DNA from: Sepiola atlantica
Lineage: Eukaryota > Mollusca > Cephalopoda > Sepiida > Sepiolidae
Direction: 5' to 3'
NCBI GenBank assembly: GCA_963556195.1
Contig: OY744529.1
Span: 62,140,080 to 62,204,079 of the forward strand
Length of the DNA: 64,000 nucleotides
The translations under genes were made by a program, and so were the position numbers. The notes under the pieces were generated by a model. The model had not been told where the DNA came from. It saw only the letters and a program-made list of their open reading frames with translations, and did no database searches. This document shows positions 60,701 to 63,037 of this stretch, piece by piece (position 1 is the stretch's first letter; every line of letters begins with the position of its first letter).

Positions 60701-63037
60701 CTGGCGTTTTTCGACAGCGTTTCTCTGTTTGCTTGTTTTTTTTTTTTTTTTTTTTTTTTTTTTGGTATTATGTCCGTGACTTTGTAGATTCACTTTACAC
60801 CGTGACTTACTTGTTTTGAGTTCCTCTTTTACCGTCTCCACGTGTAGACTGCTGACCCGTTTCTTTTTTTTTTTTTTTGTTTATCTTCTCTATTTTTTTT
60901 CTCTGTTGTTGTTCGACTTTTCTACGATAACTGTAGATGTCTATAACTTATTTGCAACCACTTCTGACACCATGTTGTGATATCCGTATACATTGATTGA
61001 TGTCGATTAGACGAAAATACAAGGAGGCTGAAGTGAAACACGTTTATTTACTTGGGTGTACAAACCGGAACTGCTGACGGTGAGCCCGAAACCGGAAGAG
61101 GGGATATGGGAAGGGAGTGGGAGGAGGGCTAGCTAGATTTCTATTGCTGATACTACAACAGTTTGTATACAGAGTTTCATGCATGCACTCATACTGGCTT
61201 ATACACTGACTTTATGCGCAAACACATACTGATTTGTGCAGAGAGCTTCACGCATGCACTCATACTGGCTTATACACTGAACTTTATGCACACACACATA
61301 CTGGTTTGTCCACAAAGCTTCACACATACAGGTTTGTGCACAGAGCTTCATGCATGCACACATACTAGCTTATACACTGAACTTCATGCACATACACATT
61401 TTACTTTTACCTCTGGTTGAATTATAAGCAACATCCTTACCTTTGTAGCAGCCACACAACTAACAGTGACAGTGGCCATTACGATTTTGAATCTGTGCTT
61501 AATTTCTAAGCTCGGCACTGATTGGTGCACGCATTTAACTTCCTTTCTGGCTTGACCAATCATGGGCCATCTCTCCTGCGAACTGACCACATGATAAAAG
61601 ATTATAAAAAGGAGTGCAAGCTAGACTCTTTCTCTTTCCGGCCAGGAGACCTCACAGCGAGCTGACTCATTCCATGGCACGCCTACTAACTCTCAAACTC
61701 CTCTTTTGAACAAAACGTTTTTTTATAAACTTTAGAGATTTATAAAAAAATAAATTTAGAAAAAAGTTACAAACTTTTTATTAAACAAAATGTATAAACA
61801 AATTTAAGCAACAAAACATTGAAATAAGTGGATGTTGTGCAGATTTCTGATTCTGATTATTAGATCACTGAAGTATAATTGATCCTATTTATTTATCTCT
61901 GGTTGATTTTACTGCTTCGTTATTTAAATGACACGAGGTATGGATCCCACTCCTTAGTTATGCCAGGTGAGAGTGGCAAAATCAATCATAGGTTTCAACA
62001 AAACAATCAAACAAAAATTAAAAGCTGAAGACATTCACTTTTAAAAAAGAATTCATTTTACAGCTTCTTATTTCCGGTCCACTCTCTTCATTGATGCTAC
62101 CCTGCTCGTTTTTTTCCACCATTTGGGAATCGTTGGAAATTATAATCGGATTAATCAATGGGGATCATTATTTATCCGCTTCTTACCCGAGTAAGGTTAG
62201 ACAGGAAGTCAATTTAATGTTGAGAGGAAAGACAGATAGTCTGGAAGGGTACAAAAATAGCTGAGAATGGAGCCATCAACAGGTAGGGGCACCTTAAGCA
62301 ACCAGCTATTAATAAACAAACCTCCTTCATCCCAAATAAGAAGATAATAACTGGGAGGATGACCTCTTAGGAACGAACCGAACAATGGCTCATTCTGACA
62401 AAGAATGATCTGATGAAGCCAAGACAGTCTCTAGGTTGTCAAAATGTGACAAGGATTTCCCCGGTTAGGATTTTTTACCTGCTTCCCACTTGCAACAAGG
62501 TTAGACATGGAATCAGTTTAACTTGCAGTGGAAAAAAAACCCAGCACGACCGATTATAAAAATAGCCGAAAACGAATCTGTAGGAGCACCTTAGACCACC
62601 GATGATAAACAAACCTCGCCTCTCCACCAGAAGGAGGAGATAATGCTTGGGAGGGTGCACCTCCTAGGACAGAGCCGAACTATACCTTATTCCAGCAAAG
62701 AAGAGGCTGATGGTTTATGTTATGATGTGATGTTGATGTACCCTATTTCGGGTAAATCAACATCACATCATAACAGTTCAGAACAGATCCTAGGTTACAC
62801 AAATGATTCCAAAGCGTGCCTCGGAAACCTCGACTTCGAGAATCTGTGCACCACCTGTGTACATTTCAATTTCATTAATTTGAATCATGAAAGCAACAAC
62901 AAAAGAAAGTAAATATAAAATTGACAACATACCCAGATTCCAACGCAAACTACGACCAGGAAATAAAGTCCGAGGGTTAGACTGTCTCCCCAGTGGAGGT
63001 CGACAAAGTTTGAAAATGTCTTGTTAGTGTTCTCCAT
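1334..63037 (-). CDS. SLC5-family sodium/solute cotransporter gene (SGLT-like), 12 exons, 3' end outside window
   Basis: Twelve minus-strand exons join into one open frame of 471 residues, starting at the ATG at 63037-63035 (context ctccATGG). All eleven complete introns are GT-AG; their phases in order are 0,0,0,0,0,1,1,0,1,1,2. Family hallmarks appear in order: FASNIG (residues 65-70, TM1), [10 protein letters not shown] (exon 5), TDTLQT (exon 7), WCTDQ (279-283), GYLK (306-309), a cysteine-rich loop (exon 10), [11 protein letters not shown] (exon 11) and the GPP region (exon 12). SLC5 proteins move a solute into the cell with Na+ across the plasma membrane. The usual length is about 650-700 residues, so roughly 200 C-terminal residues lie left of base 1. 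N5 and N238 are N-glycosylation sequons, the second in the loop glycosylated in human SGLT1. Several sugar-contact positions of SGLT1 are changed, so the substrate is uncertain. Introns run from 1.2 to 18.3 kb and are full of mobile elements. Confidence 0.93.
2125..2700 (+). pseudogene. Degraded LINE reverse transcriptase C-terminus
   Basis: Plus-strand frames read a decayed retrotransposon tail: [25 protein letters not shown], then RAMIRW-like, YGHV-like and RPKKTW blocks in shifting frames. This block order is typical of the C-terminus of non-LTR retrotransposon RTs in molluscs. Several stops and frameshifts are present, and the 5' part is missing. Confidence 0.65.
3000..4190. other. Intron 11 sequence without recognisable gene
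   Basis: AT-rich intron sequence. It holds a short AAC-rich simple repeat (about 3470-3520) and a local tandem repeat of about 30 bp near 3800-3855 (units with agttataagttatctc). I see no exon or transposon protein. Confidence 0.5.
4195..5530. repeat. Composite repeat: direct flanks around a fold-back with telomere-like core
   Basis: A block of about 70 bp at 4198-4265 recurs directly at 5452-5516 (both read cccagacgactgctaatatg). Between them, 4765-4805 is the reverse complement of 5257-5296 (both hold ctacagaagtgccg or its complement), and a ccggaagt block is inverted at about 4870 and 5205. The centre (4978-5099) is a telomere-like array. The layout is that of a fold-back or MITE-like element. 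Confidence 0.6.
4978..5099 (+). repeat. Interstitial telomere-like array, TTAGGG mixed with TTTAGGG
   Basis: About 18 units of TTAGGG and TTTAGGG are interleaved over 120 bp. TTAGGG is the expected telomere unit of molluscs; TTTAGGG is a variant. The array sits inside an inverted-repeat element in an intron, so it is not a chromosome end. Confidence 0.9.
5627..5657 (+). repeat. Short interspersed tail motif (gggcaacgccgg)
   Basis: The motif gggcaacgccggttggg followed by ctagt recurs in variants at about 32167-32200, 35257-35290, 45527-45540 and 45662-45685. It looks like the terminal box of a short interspersed family common in cephalopod genomes, which is background knowledge and not testable here. 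Confidence 0.4.
5756..5906 (-). CDS. SLC5-like exon 11 (residues 365-415, TM8)
   Basis: 151 nt between caaaaaag and gtaagt, phase 1 in and phase 2 out. It encodes [11 protein letters not shown] and TM8. A377, S380 and T381 stand at the Na2 positions that are S389, S392 and S393 in human SGLT1. The signature [13 protein letters not shown] and the cytoplasmic ELLIVGR follow. The Na2 site therefore looks intact. Confidence 0.94.
6033..6650 (+). repeat. Dispersed repeat family copy, direct partner of 40745-41350
   Basis: Long collinear similarity to 40745-41350: the ccagacggat start, the cattgccagt and cacagagtaaataaaata blocks, and the final ttattatgtagtaaagtc. Each copy includes GA or CT microsatellite (here 6505-6538 and 6551-6628). 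No coding capacity seen. Both lie in introns of the same gene in the same orientation. Confidence 0.7.
7293..7400 (-). CDS. SLC5-like exon 10 (residues 329-365)
   Basis: 108 nt between taatttcag and gtaaaat, phase 1 on both sides. It encodes the extracellular loop [16 protein letters not shown] and [11 protein letters not shown], with the cysteines typical of SGLTs, and ends just before the LRGIM helix. Confidence 0.92.
7590..7935 (-). pseudogene. LINE-A 3' end (RT C-terminus and UTR)
   Basis: The minus strand reads [14 protein letters not shown] and FKSNVNKFL, the C-terminal end of a non-LTR retrotransposon RT found at least seven times in this window. The 3' UTR with gagtcacc and ctcgaggataagggtta follows at lower coordinates. 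It is 5'-truncated, as LINE copies usually are. Confidence 0.75.
8930..9345 (+). pseudogene. LINE-B (RTE-like) reverse transcriptase C-terminus
   Basis: Plus-strand frames give MYGSETW, VEDMRCI, RMVRWMC, LEDRLSS, RWCGHFERM and GKPRKTW, then the tail SVQHMPAG. This is the standard end of an RTE/CR1-like LINE polyprotein. Frameshifts break it. Other copies: 29385-29740 (minus) and the split copy at 53430-55880. Confidence 0.8.
9355..10110 (-). pseudogene. LINE-A 3' end, longer copy
   Basis: The 3' UTR (tttactaacgagtcaccg at 9363) is followed, going up, by decayed RT C-terminal blocks on the minus strand (RSLEKWLDH is a shifted frame of the AGKMVGSFY block; PKMEYCC-like at about 9940). A 37-bp unit is duplicated in tandem at about 9767-9845. 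It abuts the LINE-B fragment, so two LINE tails lie back to back. Confidence 0.7.
10268..10403 (-). CDS. SLC5-like exon 9 (residues 284-329)
   Basis: 136 nt between ttgacag and gttagaa. It opens with [18 protein letters not shown], the highly conserved loop after TM6, and continues through GYLK (K309 equals the SGLT1 sugar-site lysine) and [12 protein letters not shown]. Phase 0 in, phase 1 out. Confidence 0.93.
10545..10850 (+). pseudogene. LINE polyprotein C-terminus with zinc-finger-like end
   Basis: Plus-strand frames give DRSRW-like, EERRDQQ-like and then [18 protein letters not shown] with HSHSRCC. A CxxC-H-H/C finger closing the ORF is typical of one mollusc LINE group. The start is missing. 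Confidence 0.6.
11799..13096 (-). repeat. PLE1 downstream pseudo-LTR
   Basis: Direct copy of 16201-17498 at offset 4402. It starts at atattataatataaaatg and stops where the upstream copy continues with an extra ggttaatttaagg unit. It contains many short taaggttta-type repeats and a hammerhead candidate at 11881-11929. Confidence 0.9.
11881..11929 (-). ncRNA. Hammerhead ribozyme candidate, downstream pLTR of PLE1
   Basis: Same fold as the upstream copy at 16283-16331, with one base changed in the stem III loop region. Predicted cleavage lies between 11887 and 11886 on the minus strand, after CTA. Confidence 0.6.
13396..15826 (-). CDS. PLE1 reverse transcriptase with C-terminal GIY-YIG endonuclease
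   Basis: About 800 codons end at the TAG at 13396. RT motif A reads [11 protein letters not shown], motif [16 protein letters not shown], and motif [10 protein letters not shown], which gives the catalytic aspartates in the form YRDD. Then come [11 protein letters not shown] and the SNHPKAI block typical of Penelope RTs. The C-terminal part has a cysteine cluster ([15 protein letters not shown]) followed by [13 protein letters not shown], the GIY-YIG nuclease start, and a final CGLC and CRHRRK pair. These elements copy RNA at an endonuclease-made nick. The frame is open upstream of 15750 back to an A11 run at 15826-15816, where it meets the N-terminal frame. Confidence 0.88.
15812..16054 (-). 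CDS. PLE1 N-terminal segment, separated by a one-base frameshift
   Basis: 80 codons from the ATG at 16054, ending FKELKKKN and a stop directly after an A11 run (15826-15816). In the neighbouring frame the RT ORF is open through the same run. One base fewer in the run would make a single ORF of about 885 codons, a normal size for a Penelope-like protein. The segment is lysine-rich and resembles the N-terminal region that precedes RT in such elements. The cause could be mutation, sequencing error or frameshifting. Confidence 0.7.
   Translation of the reverse strand: MFSKEFLPLSAKNIPTPTKEAYIYKLVQSINKFLINVRWRAYHHDLKSSPDRIDNGDTKRQNTGGGGLPLNSFKELKKKN
16201..17498 (-). repeat. PLE1 upstream pseudo-LTR
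   Basis: 1,298-bp direct repeat of 11799-13096. Being upstream of the ORF, it should carry the promoter of the element, but no core promoter motif is obvious. Confidence 0.9.
16283..16331 (-). ncRNA. Hammerhead ribozyme candidate, upstream pLTR of PLE1
   Basis: Read on the minus strand: stem I strand GGTCCT (16331-16326), core CTGAAGA (16325-16319), stem II AAGA-ATTA-TCTT closed by a G-T pair, core GAAA (16304-16301), a weak stem III with a CATG loop, cleavage triplet CTA (16291-16289), then AGGACT (16288-16283) pairing with the first strand. CUGANGA, GAAA and the NUH triplet are the invariant hammerhead core. Type I hammerheads with very short stem III are known from Penelope-like elements. 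Confidence 0.7.
17515..17707 (+). repeat. Inverted 193-bp copy of the PLE1 leader
   Basis: Reverse complement of 16096-16288. It lies just beyond the upstream pLTR, next to a (TA)n tract. Its first base corresponds to 16288, the first base after the predicted ribozyme cleavage site. Confidence 0.9.
17706..17766. repeat. (TA)n microsatellite at the outer end of PLE1
   Basis: About 60 bp of TA dinucleotides directly adjoin the inverted 5' piece of PLE1, so this may have been the insertion target. Confidence 0.95.
17768..18480. other. Spacer between PLE1 and PLE2
   Basis: AT-rich, with a T-rich pentamer-like tract (tttta units, 18125-18235). I recognise no protein. It could be target DNA or a remnant of an older insertion. 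Confidence 0.4.
18484..18537. repeat. (AT)n microsatellite next to PLE2
   Basis: About 54 bp of AT dinucleotides adjoin the unique 3' end of the left PLE2 copy. Confidence 0.95.
18634..21648 (-). repeat. Left arm of the PLE2 palindrome
   Basis: Pairs with 21811-24825 (coordinate sums about 43459). The arm holds the ORF, a CATA/TGTA-rich tract (19985-20180) and the hammerhead-like site. Confidence 0.92.
18664..18730 (-). ncRNA. Hammerhead-like fold, left PLE2 copy
   Basis: Mirror image of the site at 24729-24795. See that entry for the pairing. Confidence 0.4.
20370..21649 (-). CDS. PLE2 left copy: RT (from motif B) and GIY-YIG endonuclease, 5'-truncated
   Basis: The frame enters at the palindrome junction and reads [18 protein letters not shown] (RT motif B), [11 protein letters not shown] (motif C), [10 protein letters not shown] and the SNHPKTI block. 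The cysteine cluster [15 protein letters not shown] and the nuclease start [15 protein letters not shown] follow, with CYLC and CRHNRS near the end. RT motif A and everything before it are missing, so this copy cannot make an active RT. The 3' end reads through a G8 run (20420 region), giving a C-terminus different from the right copy. Confidence 0.85.
21649..23047 (+). CDS. PLE2 right copy: RT (from motif A) and GIY-YIG endonuclease, 5'-truncated
   Basis: The frame is open from the junction, starting [10 protein letters not shown], the second half of RT motif A. It then follows the left copy residue for residue through motif B, YRDD, the cysteine cluster and GIY-YIG. A C9 run at 23031-23039, against G8 on the left, shifts the last codons and ends the ORF early (NPPPK). 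The first catalytic aspartate of motif A is cut off, so it is also inactive. An apparent ATG at 21689 is internal to the RT and not a natural start. Confidence 0.85.
21811..24825 (+). repeat. Right arm of the PLE2 palindrome
   Basis: Pairs with 18634-21648. Its outer end runs straight into a (TA)n tract at 24825-24849. Confidence 0.92.
24729..24795 (+). ncRNA. Hammerhead-like ribozyme fold in the PLE2 3' region
   Basis: TCTGC (24729-24733) pairs with GCAGA (24791-24795) as stem I. The core CTGATGA lies at 24734-24740. Stem II is about 10 bp, with a perfect CAGCTC-TTGA-GAGCTG tip (24746-24761). A triplet GTA (24788-24790) would be the cleavage site. The second core box reads CGATAAC where CGAAAC is expected, and stem III is only about 3 bp, so activity is doubtful. 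Confidence 0.45.
24825..24849. repeat. (TA)n at the right end of PLE2
   Basis: Short TA dinucleotide tract that begins exactly where the right palindrome arm stops. Confidence 0.9.
25030..25270 (+). repeat. Dispersed repeat copy, inverted partner of 36535-36735
   Basis: Blocks such as gaatatttgatattcta, gcaacacatgg, acaggcac and catttcatttattgtctacaac recur inverted at 36535-36735. No coding capacity. Confidence 0.65.
25270..25530 (+). pseudogene. LINE-A RT C-terminal fragment
   Basis: The plus strand reads [22 protein letters not shown], then [16 protein letters not shown] and a stop. It is a truncated, decayed LINE-A tail. Confidence 0.75.
26270..26730 (+). repeat. Dispersed repeat with (CA)n, inverted partner of 39055-39480
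   Basis: Both copies share cagactttattg, tatggacacaatct, a CA/TG tract, cttccacaca/ttcctcaact and a gcccgaattatctctcctttc block. No protein recognised. Confidence 0.7.
26900..28690. other. Intron 8 sequence without recognisable gene
   Basis: AT-rich sequence with short open frames that match nothing I know. The 28250-28445 stretch is open on the plus strand for 63 codons but has no family features. Confidence 0.5.
28696..28910 (-). CDS. SLC5-like exon 8 (residues 212-283)
   Basis: 215 nt between ttttaag and gtaattc. It encodes the KVGGY motif, an extracellular loop with sequon N238-Q-T and the [12 protein letters not shown] motif, PWPG, and TM6 ending WFWCTDQ. At the SGLT1 sugar-contact positions T287, Y290 and W291 this protein has D275, F278 and W279. 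The residue mapping is from memory of SGLT1 numbering. Confidence 0.93.
29050..29200 (+). repeat. tRNA-like SINE fragment, low certainty
   Basis: A B-box-like agttcaatcctc (29147-29158) follows tggaggttga, as in tRNA-derived SINEs. The A box is poor. Confidence 0.35.
29385..29740 (-). pseudogene. LINE-B (RTE-like) C-terminus
   Basis: Reverse complement of the LINE-B tail: the ctcattac-type, ctgaaga and ttcacaggggaagg blocks align with 9000-9250 and with 55680-55780. It is degraded and 5'-truncated. Confidence 0.75.
30240..30505 (+). repeat. Tandem duplication of a 133-bp unit
   Basis: 30240-30372 and 30373-30505 are near identical, each starting aactgacttg and holding acagtgagcagttca and gggtgggtcctactaacc. 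Only a few bases differ, so the duplication is young. Confidence 0.85.
30780..31065. repeat. Dispersed repeat, inverted partner of 34900-35130
   Basis: The cagagtgcccca / cactctggattggga, ctagactaaggc / gcctcagtctag and ctttgctcttgtagggaggcaag blocks recur at 34900-35130, partly inverted and partly direct. It may be a rearranged short element. Confidence 0.5.
32401..32481 (-). CDS. SLC5-like exon 7 (residues 185-212)
   Basis: 81 nt between atctttcag and gtatgtc, phase 1 on both sides. It encodes [14 protein letters not shown], matching the conserved GGLAAVIYTDTLQT of the family, and the start of the next helix. Confidence 0.93.
33095..33225 (-). pseudogene. Mariner-like transposase C-terminal remnant
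   Basis: The minus strand reads [20 protein letters not shown], the typical last block of mariner transposases, followed by a short tail. The catalytic part is gone. Confidence 0.75.
33225..34900. other. Intron 6 sequence without recognisable gene
   Basis: It contains C and G homopolymers (about 33869-33882 and 34290-34300) and several open frames up to about 100 codons without family features. Nothing further supported. Confidence 0.45.
34900..35130. repeat. Dispersed repeat, partner of 30780-31065
   Basis: See 30780-31065. Followed at 35257-35290 by a ggccaacactgggtagcc box of the short interspersed type. Confidence 0.5.
35345..35565 (+). pseudogene. LINE-A 3' end fragment
   Basis: Plus-strand blocks ttctaagaacttcccatc, gcttcaatcc-type and the aaccgtcctcatac UTR match the copy at 56950-57090. 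Frames are broken. Confidence 0.6.
35774..35879 (-). CDS. SLC5-like exon 6 (residues 150-184 plus first base of 185)
   Basis: 106 nt between ttttgcag and gtgagg, phase 0 in and phase 1 out. It encodes VEMYAGALF and the following helix ending FTMIG, matching the SADIFSGAIF to YTITG stretch of SGLTs. Confidence 0.92.
36535..36735 (-). repeat. Dispersed repeat copy, inverted partner of 25030-25270
   Basis: Matches 25030-25270 in reverse complement. Both lie in introns of the same transcript and could pair in the pre-mRNA. Confidence 0.65.
37112..37216 (-). CDS. SLC5-like exon 5 (residues 115-149)
   Basis: A 35-codon phase-0 exon between tttttag and gtaattt. It encodes the highly conserved [10 protein letters not shown] loop and the membrane segment [16 protein letters not shown]. 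Confidence 0.93.
38340..38660 (-). pseudogene. LINE-C RT C-terminal fragment
   Basis: Antisense of a decayed copy of 48055-48350: the ggttggtttccgcattcgagga and gctcctatgattattggt blocks are shared. 5'-truncated, with several frameshifts. Confidence 0.7.
39055..39480 (-). repeat. Dispersed repeat with (TG)n, inverted partner of 26270-26730
   Basis: Reverse-complement match to 26270-26730. The dinucleotide tract is expanded here to about 80 bp (39229-39308). Confidence 0.7.
39917..39976 (-). CDS. SLC5-like exon 4 (residues 95-114)
   Basis: A 60-nt micro-exon with acceptor ttccacag and donor gtaaag, phase 0 on both sides. It encodes a single membrane stretch containing LGWIFIPVF, matching LGWLFVPIY of vertebrate SGLTs. 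It is too short for routine ORF detection. Confidence 0.9.
40114..40729. mobile_element. Non-autonomous DNA transposon with about 40-bp imperfect TIRs
   Basis: The left end CAGGATGTTTAAAAAATCG and the right end, read inverted (AGCTTGTTTGGAAAATCG), share aaaatcgatggca. TA flanks both ends. The 616-bp interior has a minus-strand open frame (40281-40634) that I do not recognise; it may be a transposase remnant or chance. Confidence 0.6.
40745..41350 (+). repeat. Dispersed repeat family copy, direct partner of 6033-6650
   Basis: Collinear with 6033-6650. It includes (TA)n and GA tracts at 41131-41215 that have expanded differently from the other copy. Confidence 0.7.
41576..41612 (+). repeat. 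(GTCT)n microsatellite
   Basis: About nine GTCT units. Confidence 0.95.
41740..42030. repeat. Interspersed repeat family X copy
   Basis: Shares ctgattgcctgaggc and caagtaaat blocks with 56100-56350, and inverted blocks (ctatttttgtacc) with 62150-62720. Not coding. Confidence 0.5.
42622..43004. mobile_element. Palindromic MITE (383 bp), TA-flanked
   Basis: The terminal inverted repeats start CAGGATGGGCCAAAATAAGG on the left and, read inverted, AGGGTGGGCAAAAATAAGG on the right, both followed by gtcctat. The element is set inside a (TA)n tract, which fits Tc1/mariner-type TA target choice. It has no ORF. Confidence 0.8.
43502..43608. repeat. (CA)n followed by (TA)n microsatellite
   Basis: Compound dinucleotide tract into whose TA part the Tc1-like element inserted. 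Confidence 0.95.
43609..45360 (-). mobile_element. Tc1-like DNA transposon with about 300-bp TIRs
   Basis: The ends are inverted copies: CTCGTGCTGGTC on the left and CACGTGCTGGTC read inverted from the right, matching inward for about 300 bp (43609 to about 43910 and about 45060 to 45360). TA dinucleotides flank both ends. The 1,752-bp length fits an autonomous Tc1-like element with long TIRs. It lies in intron 3. Confidence 0.9.
44031..45058 (-). pseudogene. Tc1-like DD34E transposase, one stop and one frameshift
   Basis: From ATG 45058 the frame reads the paired-like HTH ([14 protein letters not shown]) and SIVTKML, then an in-frame TGA at 44740-44738. After the stop it continues to VIFSDESRF (first D), HDLAPAHSA (second D) and [11 protein letters not shown] (E). 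There are 34 residues between the second D and the E, the Tc1 pattern. At about 44158 a one-base loss shifts the frame; the ancestral frame then runs to a TGA at 44033-44031. Total about 342 codons, normal for the family. Transposase acts in the nucleus on the TIRs; this copy should be inactive. Confidence 0.9.
45695..45773. repeat. (TA)n then (TG)n microsatellite
   Basis: Compound dinucleotide tract close to exon 3. Confidence 0.95.
45803..45907 (-). CDS. SLC5-like exon 3 (residues 60-94, TM1 core)
   Basis: A 35-codon phase-0 exon between ttctttcag and gtaagt. It encodes TM1, including A66, S67, N68 and I69 of the FASNIG motif. A66 and I69 correspond to the Na2 sodium-site residues A76 and I79 of SGLT1. 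Where sugar transporters read GSGHF this protein reads GAPLF (70-74), so the sugar-contact histidine is a leucine. The SGLT1 glutamate of FEW is kept (E92). Confidence 0.93.
46118..46193. repeat. (AT)n microsatellite
   Basis: About 76 bp of AT dinucleotides in intron 2. It adjoins the degraded transposase at 46230. Confidence 0.95.
46230..46620 (+). pseudogene. Degraded Tc1/mariner-superfamily transposase
   Basis: Plus-strand frames give [12 protein letters not shown] and [15 protein letters not shown], decayed forms of the QQDGAPAH and PNSPDLNPMDFxIWS blocks of this superfamily. Stops and shifts break the frame. Ends not resolved. Confidence 0.7.
47490..47655. repeat. (TA)n and (TTA)n microsatellites at the 3' end of LINE-C
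   Basis: (TA)n at 47490-47533 and (TTA)n at 47578-47650. The second directly adjoins the 3' side of the minus-strand LINE-C and may be its tail. Confidence 0.85.
47660..48870 (-). pseudogene. LINE-C reverse transcriptase C-terminus with CCHC-type motif
   Basis: The minus strand is open for about 270 codons from about 48865 to 48058: [12 protein letters not shown], then [18 protein letters not shown] (a Cx2C-H-C/H finger), [27 protein letters not shown] and [14 protein letters not shown]. These are the C-terminal blocks of a non-LTR RT group with R2- or NeSL-like tails. The RT core is missing and the fragment starts at a (TTA)n tract. A 3' UTR of about 400 bp follows. Confidence 0.8.
48866..48931. 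repeat. (TTA)n microsatellite
   Basis: About 20 TTA units, with imperfect continuation to 48957. Confidence 0.95.
49085..49156 (-). CDS. SLC5-like exon 2 (residues 36-59)
   Basis: This 24-codon exon lies between acceptor tttttcag and donor gtaagt. It encodes the loop after the first segment, with the family motif DYFLASRSM, and ends in FFP. Phase 0 on both sides, so it joins exon 1 (VGIW) and exon 3 (IGAS) without a gap against the family alignment. Confidence 0.9.
49360..49760 (-). repeat. Dispersed repeat copy, inverted partner of 500-910
   Basis: See 500-910. The two copies are about 49 kb apart in one transcription unit. Confidence 0.55.
49915..50505 (-). pseudogene. LINE-A 3' end with (TAA)n insertion
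   Basis: The 3' UTR (gtcatcacttatgaaggcc at 49929) and, from 50235 up, the RT blocks [12 protein letters not shown] and FTARTRL on the minus strand. A (TAA)n tract (50188-50225) lies between them. Confidence 0.7.
51000..53420. other. Intron 1 sequence without recognisable gene
   Basis: T-rich and AT-rich sequence with (CT)n at 52580-52631. A phrase at 52022 (acctgaaaaaggtcgg) recalls retroelement 3' ends but gives no fold. No exon found. Confidence 0.45.
53560..54326 (-). pseudogene. LINE-A 3' end inserted in LINE-B
   Basis: The minus strand has an open 79-codon stretch (54293-54057) reading [30 protein letters not shown] and [11 protein letters not shown], then broken frames and the 3' UTR near the T-run at 53557-53567. 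This is the clearest LINE-A coding remnant in the window. Confidence 0.8.
54457..55666. mobile_element. Unidentified 1.2-kb insertion in LINE-B
   Basis: It interrupts LINE-B between gtagatgta and ctagaacag. It is GC-richer than its surroundings and has no clear ORF or inverted ends. Near its left end ctgatgaagg (54555) and gttgaaacgcc (54572) recall a decayed hammerhead core, but stem II does not form. It could be part of another Penelope-like element. Confidence 0.45.
56100..56350. repeat. Interspersed repeat family X copy
   Basis: Shares gattgc-ctgaggc-type blocks with 41740-42030 and inverted blocks with 62150-62720. Confidence 0.45.
56527..56600 (+). repeat. tRNA-derived SINE fragment
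   Basis: ttggcataatggttagagtg is a good Pol III A box in tRNA-like context, and gtggattcag may be the B box. Only the head remains. Confidence 0.45.
56930..57230 (+). pseudogene. LINE-A 3' end fragment
   Basis: The plus strand reads [16 protein letters not shown], the C-terminal RT block, followed by the LINE-A 3' UTR ending ggtgactcattagtaaaaac. Confidence 0.8.
57370..58065 (-). pseudogene. LINE RT C-terminus and 3' tail with (ATC)n
   Basis: 57795-58055 is open on the minus strand and reads [39 protein letters not shown] and [18 protein letters not shown], a classic LINE RT end. 57470-57560 carries [21 protein letters not shown] ahead of an (ATC)n tail. A (CT)n tract (57724-57780) has grown between them. 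Confidence 0.8.
58320..58377 (+). repeat. Minisatellite, left part (interrupted by the LTR element)
   Basis: Units of the array continue at 61161 (cagagcttcac, cacatac). The LTR element inserted into the array, duplicating GTTTG. Confidence 0.75.
58378..58565 (-). repeat. 3' LTR of the gypsy element
   Basis: 188 bp, near identical to 60973-61160; one difference seen (C for T near the left edge). Confidence 0.92.
58652..60475 (-). CDS. Ty3/gypsy Gag-protease-partial RT polyprotein, 607 codons
   Basis: Starts at the ATG at 60475. A Gag region (about residues 1-180) leads to two zinc knuckles, [13 protein letters not shown] and [14 protein letters not shown] (about 208-245). The aspartic protease has the active-site motif [11 protein letters not shown]. 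An LxPGEY-type linker and the RT start follow, with [12 protein letters not shown] and [14 protein letters not shown], then [17 protein letters not shown]. Soon after, the frame ends (FQRLDL), where an internal deletion has removed the rest of RT, RNase H and integrase. Gag packs the RNA and protease cuts the polyprotein. Gag and protease look intact. Confidence 0.9.
   Translation of the reverse strand: MACQLPPPSMDWQSANLPKDFDRFARQVMLHFNGPLKDASEDVKVNYLLLWSGIEGQELSDTFEFEAGEACNVEHYIKKFRAYIEPRSNFRIARYQLLQCRQQPDEAAHGFLKRLRQIIKQCEYDLPVEKTLLVDLFIFGLNIKSTQKALLKEGKNLSIAEALHAAETEEATLKQVEAIQSTHREPKIPEERTEDAHAIKTGKEYYNKCYFCGKGHYRGECPAKGKTCGKCRRTGHFAVVCRTRDTKDSINKHDRPPRSAKPPRYRNAHNITAHSDEEDDDLPKEAYFHTISAKSHTPTDAREAYAELRIGNNRSQIKINAKVDTGAMSNLIPWEYFKKLKHVHLQDTPIRLLAFGGVQIDQVGVCHLGVRYGDKFTSTNFHVVRSDGPALLGLQTSRKLGLVTLNFTIGTNIPKQDHTTLPAAVQSKPEGDTKERERILKEFADIFEGIGCLPGEYSIKIDPSVPPVIHPPRRVPIALKEKFKAELDSLVAQDIITPVTKPTAWVNSFVCVTKANGSVRLCLDPKDLNRAVLRPHFVTPTFEEIISRLHGAKWFSIVDVKSGYWNMKLDKKSRELTTFITPEGRYMFKRFPMGVKSAQDEFQRLDL
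60973..61160 (-). repeat. 5' LTR of the gypsy element
   Basis: 188 bp. Being minus-strand oriented, this is the promoter-bearing LTR. T-rich tracts (60740-60762, 60864-60877) lie between it and gag. Confidence 0.92.
61161..61410 (+). repeat. Minisatellite, units of about 70 bp
   Basis: At least three units share cagagcttcatgcatgcac, catactggcttatacactga and atgcacacac. It continues the array cut at 58377. Confidence 0.8.
62150..62720 (-). repeat. Two tandem copies of interspersed repeat family X
   Basis: 62158-62460 and 62470-62720 are alike: gttagaca-ggaa, aaaaatagc-gaa, aggggcacctta / aggagcacctta, and aataaacaaacctc recur in order. They are inverted relative to 41740-42030. Confidence 0.7.
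62719..62774. repeat. Near-perfect hairpin in intron 1 close to exon 1
   Basis: gttatgatgtgatgttgat (62719-62737) pairs with 62756-62774; an inner TACCC/GGGTA pairing closes a short loop. One of the strongest short palindromes seen in the window. Confidence 0.85.
62933..63037 (-). CDS. SLC5-like exon 1 (start codon, residues 1-35)
   Basis: The ATG at 63037-63035 opens a 35-codon exon that ends with codon TGG before the donor gtatgtt. It holds a short extracellular N-terminus with sequon N5-K-T and the first hydrophobic segment (about residues 20-35). Phase 0. I saw no TATA box or 5' UTR intron upstream; an untranslated first exon is possible. Confidence 0.9.

Larger units (their letters stand above)
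58378..61160 (-). mobile_element. Ty3/gypsy LTR retrotransposon, pol-deleted derivative
   Basis: 188-bp LTRs at 58378-58565 and 60973-61160 (TGTTGT...ACAACA type ends on the right copy; the one difference seen is C/T near the left end). GTTTG flanks both sides (58373-58377 and 61161-61165), a clean 5-bp target duplication. On the minus strand a primer-binding-site-like TGGTGTCAGAAG follows the 5' LTR and a purine run AGAAGGGGA precedes the 3' LTR. The interior is only 2.4 kb. Most of pol is missing, yet the signals needed for copying by another element's proteins are present. Confidence 0.92.
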